Source of the DNA: an uncultured Collinsella sp. | GTDB taxonomy: Bacteria > Actinomycetota > Coriobacteriia > Coriobacteriales > Coriobacteriaceae | Direction: 5' to 3' | NCBI GenBank assembly: GCA_900556515.1 | Contig: USPH01000012.1 | Location: forward strand, 1-13,030 | Length of the DNA: 13,030 nt | Part shown: positions 7,002 to 13,030 of the stretch, one piece after another | Position numbering within the stretch: the first letter of the stretch is position 1 | Layout of the letters: each line of letters begins with the position of its first letter | Notes under the pieces: model-generated | Database searches by the model: none | What the model was told of the DNA's origin: nothing | Seen by the model: the letters and a program-made list of their open reading frames with translations, nothing else | Translations under genes and position numbers: made by a program

Positions 7002-8522
7002 TTACGCCTGGCGGTAATGGTCAAAGAAGTCGGCGAGGTCTTCGAGGGACTCTTTGAGTACTTCCATGCGCGGCAGGTACACGATACGGAAGTGGTCGGG
7101 CTCAGCCCAGTTGAAGCCGCCGCCGCGCGTGATCAGGATCTTCTTCTCGTGCAGCAGGTCAAGGGCGAACTGCTCGTCATCGGTGATGTTGAACTTCTTC
7201 ACATCCATCTTGGGGAAGATGTAGAACGCCGCGCGCGGCTTAACCACCGAGATGCCGTCAATCTTGTTGAGCGCCTCATACACAAAGTTGCGCTGCTCGT
7301 AGACACGGCCGCCAGGACGGATGTAGTCGTTAACGGACTGATGACCACCGAGTGCCGTCTGAACGATCGACTGAGCCGGCACGTTGGAGCACAGGCGCAT
7401 GTTGGAGAGCATGTTGATACCCATGATGAAGTCGCTCATGCAGCGCTGGTTGCCCGAAAGCACCATCCAGCCAATACGATAGCCCGCAATCATGTGCGAC
7501 TTGGAAAGGCCGCTAAAGGTGACACAGGGCAGATCGGGAGCGAGCGAGGCAATCGAGACGTGCTCATAGCCGTCCATGCACAGGCGGTCGTAAATCTCGT
7601 CTGCAAAAATCATGAGCTGGTGCCTGCGCGCAACCTCAACGATGCCCTCGAGCACCTCACGCGGATAGACGGAACCCGTGGGGTTGTTAGGGTTGATGAT
7701 GACGAGGGCTTTGGTCGCGCTCGTGATCTTGGACTCCATATCCTCCAGGTCGGGATACCAATCCGCCTGCTCATCACACAAATAATGTACGGGATGACCG
7801 CCGGCAAGGGTTGCGCACGCCGTCCAGAGCGGATAGTCAGGGCTGGGGATCAGAATCTCGTCGCCATTGTCGAGCAGCGCGTTCATCGAAAGCTGAATGA
7901 GCTCGGACACGCCGTTGCCCGTGTAGATATGCTCCATCTGAACATTGGGCAGGCCCTTGATCTGCGAGTACTGCATAATCGCCTTGCGCGCAGAGAACAG
8001 GCCGCGCGAGTTGGAATAGCCTTCGCAGTCGGGCAGCTGCTGACGCATGTCCTTGATGACCTCATCGGGCGTGCGGAAACCGAAGGGCGCCGGGTTGCCG
8101 ATATTGAGCTTGAGGATGCGCTCGCCCTCGTCCTCCATACGGGCAGCCTCGTCGACGACGGGACCGCGCACGTCATACAGGACGTTATCGAGCTTGGTGG
8201 ATTTAGAAAAAGTACGCATGGTGGTGCTCCTTGCAATTTGAGCTGAGGGATGGGGTTCGGGCTTGGAATCGTTGCGGGGTGATGATGCCTCGCCTTGATC
8301 GGCGTCGCCGGCAAGCAGCCAGGTAACATCAACCTCCAAAATACGGGCGAGCAGCTCAGCCACATCGCGCCGCGGGATCGTCTTGCCGCTCACATATTGG
8401 CTCATCTGACTCTTGCCGAGTTTTTTGCCGAGCATCTCCGATGCGCGGATCACGTCCGACTGGCGAACGTCGCGATCGGACATAGCCTGTCGCAGGCGAT
8501 CGCTAAACGTCTCTTGGGCCAC
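7002..8522 (-). CDS. alaA: AlaA-type alanine aminotransferase with N-terminal XRE helix-turn-helix
   Basis: This 506-aa protein is a fusion. Residues 1-72 form an XRE/Cro-like helix-turn-helix (recognition part around GKSQMSQYVSGKTIPRR, 36-52). Residues 73-101 are a polar, proline-rich linker. Residues 102-506 are a fold-type-I PLP aminotransferase very similar in sequence and length to E. coli AlaA (405 aa), which makes alanine from pyruvate and glutamate. Visible landmarks are LKLNIGNPAPFGF (138-149), INPNNPTG (276-283), FADEIYD (306-312), FSGLSKS with PLP lysine Lys341, and Arg349 in GYRIGW. The start is GTG at 8522, with AAGGAGG 5 nt upstream (8528-8534); a longer open frame to 8573 lacks such a site. 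Met102 has its own Shine-Dalgarno. The half-sites upstream suggest self-regulation. The layout resembles MocR regulators, but with XRE instead of GntR and an apparently intact enzyme. Confidence 0.93.
   Translation of the reverse strand: MAQETFSDRLRQAMSDRDVRQSDVIRASEMLGKKLGKSQMSQYVSGKTIPRRDVAELLARILEVDVTWLLAGDADQGEASSPRNDSKPEPHPSAQIARSTTMRTFSKSTKLDNVLYDVRGPVVDEAARMEDEGERILKLNIGNPAPFGFRTPDEVIKDMRQQLPDCEGYSNSRGLFSARKAIMQYSQIKGLPNVQMEHIYTGNGVSELIQLSMNALLDNGDEILIPSPDYPLWTACATLAGGHPVHYLCDEQADWYPDLEDMESKITSATKALVIINPNNPTGSVYPREVLEGIVEVARRHQLMIFADEIYDRLCMDGYEHVSIASLAPDLPCVTFSGLSKSHMIAGYRIGWMVLSGNQRCMSDFIMGINMLSNMRLCSNVPAQSIVQTALGGHQSVNDYIRPGGRVYEQRNFVYEALNKIDGISVVKPRAAFYIFPKMDVKKFNITDDEQFALDLLHEKKILITRGGGFNWAEPDHFRIVYLPRMEVLKESLEDLADFFDHYRQA
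8217..8232 (-). promoter_or_regulatory. Internal Shine-Dalgarno and ATG for free AlaA
   Basis: Inside the fused gene, AAGGAG (8232-8227) lies 7 nt before an in-frame ATG (8219-8217). Starting there gives exactly 405 aa, the size of stand-alone AlaA, and the new N-terminus (MRTFSKSTKLDNVLYDVRGP) matches that of AlaA. This is as good a start site as those of the neighbouring genes. Confidence 0.6.
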
Positions 8523-8543
8523 TAGAACCTCCTTGCTGGCAAA

Positions 8544-8641
8544 GTTCAATTTATAGAACACGAATTGAACCATGGTTCAATTTAGCAAGCAGTATAACGC
8601 CGTGCTATTTCGAAAAGTTCAATTTCAAAAATAAAATGAAC
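8544..8641. promoter_or_regulatory. GTTCAATT operator array over the alaA promoter
   Basis: Five half-sites lie in about 100 bp: GTTCAATT at 8544-8551, 8575-8582 and 8617-8624; its inverse AATTGAAC at 8563-8570; and a one-mismatch inverse AAATGAAC at 8634-8641. The middle pair makes the perfect 20-bp palindrome AATTGAACCATGGTTCAATT (8563-8582). The first copy overlaps a minus-strand -10 (TATAAA, 8555-8550) and the palindrome covers the expected -35. A second -10-like TATACT is at 8596-8591. The likely ligand is the XRE domain of the downstream protein. Confidence 0.65.
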
Positions 8642-8685
8642 AAGACCTCGAGATTTATCCCAAGGCGATAACGACGTGCACGCAT

Positions 8686-9543
8686 TTAGAGGTATTCGAG
8701 GAAACGAGCGGCGGCAAGCGAAACATCGGCCGTTCGATATATGGCGTTGATCTGCCGATGGGGATGCCCCTCGAGCGAACGCACGGCAACATCGAACTGA
8801 CAGCGACGCAAGATGAGCGCCGGAAGGATGCTCACGCCCAGGCCGTCCTCGACCATAGCCATAATCGCATAGTCATCCCAGGTTGACAGCTTCGAGCGCA
8901 CCGCCAGGCCCGCCCGACGGAACAGCGGCGTAATCTCGTCATCGGTGCCGCGTTCTAGCAGAATAAACTGCTCGTTGGCTAAATCGGCAAGAGAAACGAC
9001 CTCCGCCGTGGCAAGCGAGGAGTCCGCTGGCACCACGGCCATCAACTCGTCTTGCACCAACGGTCGCGACGCCATGCCGGCGCCGCGTGGCTCGCGCGGA
9101 ATAAAGCCCAAGTCGCAGCGGCCTTCCGCCACCCATTGCTCAATCTCGGAGTAATCACCCATCAGCAGCTCGTAATCGACATCCGGATGATCGGCGCGAA
9201 AGCGCGCAATCACCGGCGGCAGTACATGGGTCGCCACACTCGAAAACGTACCAATGCAGATCTTGCCGCGCATGAGCCCACGCATCTCGTCCACGTGTCG
9301 CTGCAGGCGGCCAAACTCCTCGCAGAGCGCCTCAACCGCCGGCATGATCTGCCGCCCATCGGCAGAAAGCACCACACCCTCGCGGCTGCGGTCGAGCACT
9401 TTAAAACCCCAATCGGTCTCAAGGTCGCCCACCATGCGGCTCACGCCCGACTGCGAATAGCTCAGCCGCTCGGCGGCGCGCGTAAAACTGCCGGCCCGCA
9501 CGGTCTCGAGCAGCACCTGCATCTTTTGAATATTCGTTTCCAC
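8686..9543 (-). CDS. LysR-family transcriptional regulator
   Basis: This is a 285-aa LysR-type regulator. The N-terminal winged helix-turn-helix spans residues 1-60 (AGSFTRAAERLSYSQSGVSR, then LETDWGFKVLDRSREGVVLS). The effector domain spans about 88-285 (GKICIGTFSSVATHVLPPVI, DELMAVVPADSSLA, VEDGLGVSILPALIL). It resembles the group controlling small-molecule exporters or metabolism; the ligand is unknown. The start is GTG at 9543 with GGAGG 6 nt upstream. It is divergent from the EamA transporter gene across 118 bp containing two dyads, the classic arrangement for a LysR gene and its target. I see no terminator between its stop and alaA 163 bp downstream, so read-through into alaA is possible. 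Confidence 0.93.
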   Translation of the reverse strand: METNIQKMQVLLETVRAGSFTRAAERLSYSQSGVSRMVGDLETDWGFKVLDRSREGVVLSADGRQIMPAVEALCEEFGRLQRHVDEMRGLMRGKICIGTFSSVATHVLPPVIARFRADHPDVDYELLMGDYSEIEQWVAEGRCDLGFIPREPRGAGMASRPLVQDELMAVVPADSSLATAEVVSLADLANEQFILLERGTDDEITPLFRRAGLAVRSKLSTWDDYAIMAMVEDGLGVSILPALILRRCQFDVAVRSLEGHPHRQINAIYRTADVSLAAARFLEYL

Positions 9544-9560
9544 GGCACCCCTCCACCTTT

Positions 9561-9632
9561 ACATGAGTTTTTGTCATGTTATCCATGCATTATATTCGCT
9601 TTTCTTCTAAAGCCAGTTCACCCATAGTGAAC
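9561..9632. promoter_or_regulatory. Divergent regulatory region with two dyads
   Basis: Between the LysR gene and the EamA gene lie ACATGA-N7-TCATGT (9561-9579) and GTTCAC-N5-GTGAAC (9616-9632). The second contains the T-N11-A pattern of LysR sites. A perfect TATAAT on the minus strand (9594-9589) is a good -10 for the LysR gene, and the second dyad then covers its -35 region, which suggests autorepression. On the plus strand TATATT (9591-9596) is a possible -10. Confidence 0.5.
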
Positions 9633-9661
9633 ATGCTCGGATATAGAGGGGATGTCAGCAC

Positions 9662-10573
9662 ATGAACAACGGATTGTTTACGTACTTAGCAGCATTGCTA
9701 TTGTTTGGCTCCAACGGCATCATCGCCGCTGCCATCGCGCTGCCGAGCTCCGATATCGTACTGTTGCGCACGTTTTTGGGCGCTCTCACCCTTGCCGCCA
9801 TCCTCTTCATAACCAAGCGCCATAACCTGCAGGCTCCGTCTCGCCCCCGCGAGGCCGCAGCGCTCATCGTCTCGGGCGCCGCGCTGGGCGCCAGCTGGAT
9901 TTTCCTGTTCCGCGCCTATCAGACGATCGGCGTCGGCGTATCCTCGCTGCTGTACTACTGCGGCCCCATCATTGTCATGGCGCTCTCCCCGCTCATCTTT
10001 GGCGAAAAGCTGACCGGCGGCAAAATCGCCGGCTTTGTCGCCGTCGCCTGCGGTGCTTTTCTCATTGCAGCGCAAGGTCTAGGCGGCAATATGCCCATTG
10101 CGGGCATCGTCTGTGGAATCGCCTCGGCCTTCTGCTATGCATTGATGGTCATCGCTAGCAAGGGTGCGCCGCACATCGAGGGCCTCGAGAACTCCACGCT
10201 CCAGGTGTGCGCCGCCTTTGTGACCGCACTGGTCCTCACGCTCATCACGCAGGGCGCTCCCTCATTCCTGTCCGCCGGTATCGCCGCCAGTATTGATTGG
10301 CGCGCCGTCGCTATGCTCGGCGTCGTCAACACCGGCATCGGTTGCCTGCTCTACTTTAGCGCCGTCGCCAAGCTGCCCGTCCAGACCGTCGCTGTCGTCG
10401 GCTACCTCGAGCCGCTTTCGGCGGTCGTGTTCTCGGCCGCCCTTTTGGGTGAAGCCATAACACCGGTCCGCCTGATGGGCGCCGCGCTTATCATCGGCGG
10501 CGCGATTTTTTGCGAACTCGCCGGCAAACGCGCAAACGCCAAGGCTGGCATCGCCCAGACAGCACGTGCTTAA
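9662..10573 (+). CDS. EamA/DMT-family transporter
   Basis: This 303-aa integral membrane protein has about ten hydrophobic helices in two repeated EamA halves (about 5-137 and 147-287), as in drug/metabolite transporters of the RhaT/EamA group. Typical spots are LLRTFLGALTLA in the first half, SLLYYCGPIIVMALSPLIFGEKL (the helix 4 end with FGEKL), and its counterpart VVGYLEPLSAVVFSAALLGE in the second half. Such proteins usually export amino acids or other metabolites; the substrate cannot be read from the sequence. The start has AGAGGGG at 9645-9651 with a 10-nt spacer. It is divergent from the LysR gene at 9543, probably its regulator. Confidence 0.9.
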   Translation: MNNGLFTYLAALLLFGSNGIIAAAIALPSSDIVLLRTFLGALTLAAILFITKRHNLQAPSRPREAAALIVSGAALGASWIFLFRAYQTIGVGVSSLLYYCGPIIVMALSPLIFGEKLTGGKIAGFVAVACGAFLIAAQGLGGNMPIAGIVCGIASAFCYALMVIASKGAPHIEGLENSTLQVCAAFVTALVLTLITQGAPSFLSAGIAASIDWRAVAMLGVVNTGIGCLLYFSAVAKLPVQTVAVVGYLEPLSAVVFSAALLGEAITPVRLMGAALIIGGAIFCELAGKRANAKAGIAQTARA

Positions 10574-10729
10574 AAGCCCTGCTTTGAAATGCTACCTGCA
10601 TAGATAAATAATCCCCAGCTGAGGATTATTGTCTAAAATAACCCGATGTGCCAAACTGCTCTTGTATGTATAAAGACGGCATAAAGTTTTTTGTCCTAGA
10701 CAGATAACCGGATGTCTAAGGGAGTCCAC
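10574..10729 (+). promoter_or_regulatory. kup leader region
   Basis: Besides the AT-rich hairpin there is a -10-like TATAAA at 10669-10674 without a clear -35. A small stem, TAGACA (10697-10702) with TGTCTA (10713-10718), ends where the kup Shine-Dalgarno AAGGGAG (10718-10724) begins. Two similar stretches, about 10629-10649 and 10691-10715, share TTGTC, then ATAACC, then GATGT. No known riboswitch class was recognised. Confidence 0.35.
10607..10630 (+). terminator. Weak hairpin after the EamA gene
   Basis: AATAATCC (10607-10614) pairs with GGATTATT (10623-10630), with a C/A mismatch and an inner CAGCTG. It lies 34 bp after the EamA stop. The stem is A/T-rich and the T-tract is poor, so it may be a weak terminator or part of the kup leader. 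Confidence 0.4.
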
Positions 10730-12961
10730 GTGGCACACAACAAGCTGGAGGCAAGCCTCCAAGACCAGCATGTGCAGGGCGGGCACGGAGCCATCCCCCT
10801 CTCCGCTGGCATGCTGCTCGTAACGCTCGGCGTCGTCTATGGCGACATCGGCACGAGCCCCATGTACACCATGAAATCAATCGTCGCCAACAACGGCGGC
10901 ATCGGTACCGTCAGCGAGGACATGATCCTGGGCGCGCTTTCGCTCGTCATCTGGACCATGACGCTCGTGACCACGGTCAAGTACGTGGTAATCGCCATGA
11001 AGGCCGACAACCACAACGAAGGCGGCATCTTCGCCCTGTTCAGCCTCGTACGCAAGGTGGCACCATGGCTGATTCTGCCCGCCATGATCGGCGGCGCGGC
11101 GCTGCTCGCCGACGGCATCCTCACCCCCGCCGTCACGGTCACCACAGCCATTGAGGGCCTGCGCACCATCGAGTGGGGCCACGCGCTATTGGGTGACGGG
11201 CAGACCAACGTCATCATCATCACCATCATCATTATCTGCGGCCTGTTTGCCATGCAGCGCGCCGGCACCTCGTCAATCGGCAAGCTGTTCGGCCCGCTCA
11301 TGACGCTGTGGTTCCTGTTCTTGGCTGGCGCCGGTCTGTTCAACATGCTCGGCAACCTGTCCATCTTGCGCGCGCTCAACCCCATTCGCGGCATCATGTT
11401 CCTGTTCTCGCCCATCAACCACTCGGGCATCATGGTGCTCGGCTTCGTTTTTCTGTCGACAACCGGTGCCGAGGCGCTCTATTCGGACATGGGTCACGTG
11501 GGCAAAGCAAACATCTATGCATCCTGGCCGTTTGTTAAGGCGGCCCTCATCCTTAACTATCTGGGTCAGGGAGCCTGGCTGCTCGCCAATAACTCCAACC
11601 CCCAGATGCTTGCGATGGATATCGTCAACCCGTTCTATATGATGCTTCCCGAGCCCCTGCGCCCCTTTGCCATCGTGCTTTCGGCCGTGGCGGCCATTAT
11701 CGCCTCGCAGGCGCTCATCACCGGCTCGTTCTCGCTGGTATCCGAGGCAACCCGTCTCAATCTCATGCCGCATCTGCGCATCCACTACCCCAGCGACACC
11801 AAGGGTCAGCTCTATATTCCGCTCGTCAACAACATCATGTGGGTCGGCTGCATCTTCATTGTGCTGCTGTTCCAGAACTCCGAGCGCATGGAAAGCGCCT
11901 ATGGCCTCGCCATCACCGTGACCATGCTCATGACCACGACGCTTTTGACGAGCTATATCGCCGGCATTCTCAAACACAAGCTGGGCGCCTGTGTCTTCGC
12001 CCTGCTTTTTGGCGCCATCGAGCTCTGCTTCTTTGCCTCGTGCCTCACCATGTTCTTTGACGGCGGTTACGTCATGATCTTCTTGGCCTCGCTGCTGTTT
12101 GGCCTTATGTATGTGTGGCGCCGCGGCACCGCCATCGAGCGCACACAGACGATTCTGCTGCCCGTCTCCAAGTACATCGATCAGCTCAACCGTCTGCGTA
12201 ACGACGAGACCTACCCCGTGCTCGCCGACAATCTGGTATTCCTCACCAACAGCCCCGACCCGCTCACACTCGACCGCGACGTGCTCTATTCCATCCTGGA
12301 CAAGCATCCCAAGCGCGCCAAGGCATACTGGTTCATCAACGTGCACGTTACCGATGAGCCCTATACGCATGAGTATTCCGTTGAGACCTTTGGCACGGAC
12401 TTTTTGTTCCGCGTGCGCCTGAACCTGGGCTTTAAGGTCAACCAGCGCGTCAACGCCTATCTGCGTCAGATCGTCGGCGACTTGATGGCATCGGGCGAGC
12501 TGCCGCCGCAACATCACACCTACTCCATCTACGAGACGCGCGGCAACGTGGGCGATTTCCGCTTTTGCATGCTGCGCAAGATGCTTGCCCCCGAAACGGA
12601 CATCAACCGCAATGACCACCGCGTGATGGCCATCAAGTACGCCGTCCGCCGCGCCTGCGGAAGCCCGGCACGCTGGTACGGTCTTGAGAACTCGGCCATC
12701 ATCATCGAGTACGTGCCGCTGTTTGCCCGCATGCGCCCGGCCGTTAAGCTCGTGCGCACCCAGGTGCCGCTCGAGGTTCAGATCGAAGAGGCCGAGGAAA
12801 TGGAAGTCGACATCTTCTCGGACGACTTGGTCAACGGCAACGAAGCCGGTAGGGACATGAACGTCGATCCCACCGAGTTGCTCGAGAGCGTCGCCGATAT
12901 GCCCGAACAGCAACAGCTCGACGGCCTCGAGAGCGAACAGCTCAACGATGCCAACTTCTAG
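10730..12961 (+). CDS. kup: KUP-family potassium uptake protein
   Basis: Kup is a membrane potassium importer, probably a K+/H+ symporter. Family motifs are clear: VVYGDIGTSPMYTMKS (about 35-50), NEGGIFALFSLVRK, LADGILTPAVTVTTAIEGL, QRAGTSSIGKLFGPLM and GAEALYSDMGHVGKANIYASWP. About twelve hydrophobic helices end near residue 460, followed by a cytoplasmic part of roughly 280 aa. The final 60 or so residues are very acidic and low in complexity (EEAEEMEVDIFSDDL onward). At 743 aa it is longer than E. coli Kup (622 aa). I chose GTG at 10730 because AAGGGAG (10718-10724) lies 5 nt upstream; the ATG at 10712 has no good Shine-Dalgarno and would add six residues. It is monocistronic in this window, closed by its own terminator. 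Confidence 0.95.
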   Translation: MAHNKLEASLQDQHVQGGHGAIPLSAGMLLVTLGVVYGDIGTSPMYTMKSIVANNGGIGTVSEDMILGALSLVIWTMTLVTTVKYVVIAMKADNHNEGGIFALFSLVRKVAPWLILPAMIGGAALLADGILTPAVTVTTAIEGLRTIEWGHALLGDGQTNVIIITIIIICGLFAMQRAGTSSIGKLFGPLMTLWFLFLAGAGLFNMLGNLSILRALNPIRGIMFLFSPINHSGIMVLGFVFLSTTGAEALYSDMGHVGKANIYASWPFVKAALILNYLGQGAWLLANNSNPQMLAMDIVNPFYMMLPEPLRPFAIVLSAVAAIIASQALITGSFSLVSEATRLNLMPHLRIHYPSDTKGQLYIPLVNNIMWVGCIFIVLLFQNSERMESAYGLAITVTMLMTTTLLTSYIAGILKHKLGACVFALLFGAIELCFFASCLTMFFDGGYVMIFLASLLFGLMYVWRRGTAIERTQTILLPVSKYIDQLNRLRNDETYPVLADNLVFLTNSPDPLTLDRDVLYSILDKHPKRAKAYWFINVHVTDEPYTHEYSVETFGTDFLFRVRLNLGFKVNQRVNAYLRQIVGDLMASGELPPQHHTYSIYETRGNVGDFRFCMLRKMLAPETDINRNDHRVMAIKYAVRRACGSPARWYGLENSAIIIEYVPLFARMRPAVKLVRTQVPLEVQIEEAEEMEVDIFSDDLVNGNEAGRDMNVDPTELLESVADMPEQQQLDGLESEQLNDANF

Positions 12962-12980
12962 CGACGTCACAAATCAATCA

Positions 12981-13005
12981 GAACCACCCTTAAAAAGGGT
13001 GGTTT
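12981..13005 (+). terminator. Intrinsic terminator after kup
   Basis: AACCACCCTT (12982-12991) pairs with AAGGGTGGTT (12995-13004) around an AAA loop, with an outer G-U pair. It begins about 20 bp after the kup stop. The following TTTGCTCTT is only moderately T-rich. Confidence 0.8.
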
Positions 13006-13030
13006 GCTCTTAGGGTATAACCCACGGGCC

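Noticed and set aside
6996..8246. Open frame of 416 codons on the plus strand opposite alaA
   Set aside because: It is antisense to the conserved aminotransferase and shows no recognisable domain or ribosome-binding site.
10574..10729. c-di-AMP (ydaO) riboswitch upstream of kup
   Set aside because: The conserved ydaO sequence blocks are not visible and the leader is too short and AT-rich for that fold.
11273..12970. Open frame of 565 codons on the minus strand opposite kup
   Set aside because: It is antisense to an unmistakable Kup, its translation is rich in His, Val, Glu and Gly without any domain, and this is typical of shadow frames in GC-rich coding DNA.
1..13030. CRISPR arrays, insertion sequences, tRNA or rRNA genes
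   Set aside because: No regularly spaced repeats, transposase motifs, tRNA cloverleaf signatures or rRNA sequence were found on either strand by eye.

Overview
The window is moderately GC-rich and carries ordinary bacterial genes with strong Shine-Dalgarno sites (AAGGAG/GGAGG type) and several GTG starts. The gene mix is a short peptide-deformylase-like protein, a beta-glucoside-class PTS permease without a IIA domain, an AlaA aminotransferase with an XRE head, two LysR regulators and a Kup with an acidic tail. This fits a gut Actinobacterium of the Coriobacteriia, Collinsella-like. That placement is inferred from gene style; no rRNA or marker gene is present.

Layout. (1) 1-1570, plus strand: an unassigned left edge, then a 136-aa peptide-deformylase-like gene followed 36 bp later by a LysR regulator. 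(2) 1633-1673: a long perfect hairpin that ends this unit and the converging one. (3) 6775 down to 1694, minus strand: a four-gene cluster of amidohydrolase-2-like protein, two different neutral-ceramidase-fold proteins and a PTS EIIBC. Gaps are 26, 18 and 193 bp. It is preceded by a candidate promoter with a LysR-type dyad centred near -64. (4) 8522 down to 7002, minus strand: alaA with an N-terminal XRE helix-turn-helix, an array of GTTCAATT half-sites over its promoter, and a second internal start that would yield the free 405-aa aminotransferase. (5) 9543 down to 8686, minus strand: a second LysR regulator, divergent from an EamA/DMT transporter at 9662-10573. (6) 10730-12961, plus strand: the Kup potassium transporter and its terminator.

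How the genes work together. The 6775-1694 cluster looks like a catabolic unit. A sugar or glycoside is phosphorylated on import by the EIIBC. The proteins encoded beside it are cytoplasmic hydrolase-fold enzymes instead of the usual phospho-glycosidase. Each of the three hydrolase-like proteins lacks some canonical metal ligands of its family, so the chemistry is unclear. This is the most likely place for undescribed biology. The second point of interest is the XRE-AlaA fusion, which combines a self-operator array with dual translation starts and may couple alanine/pyruvate amino transfer to transcription.
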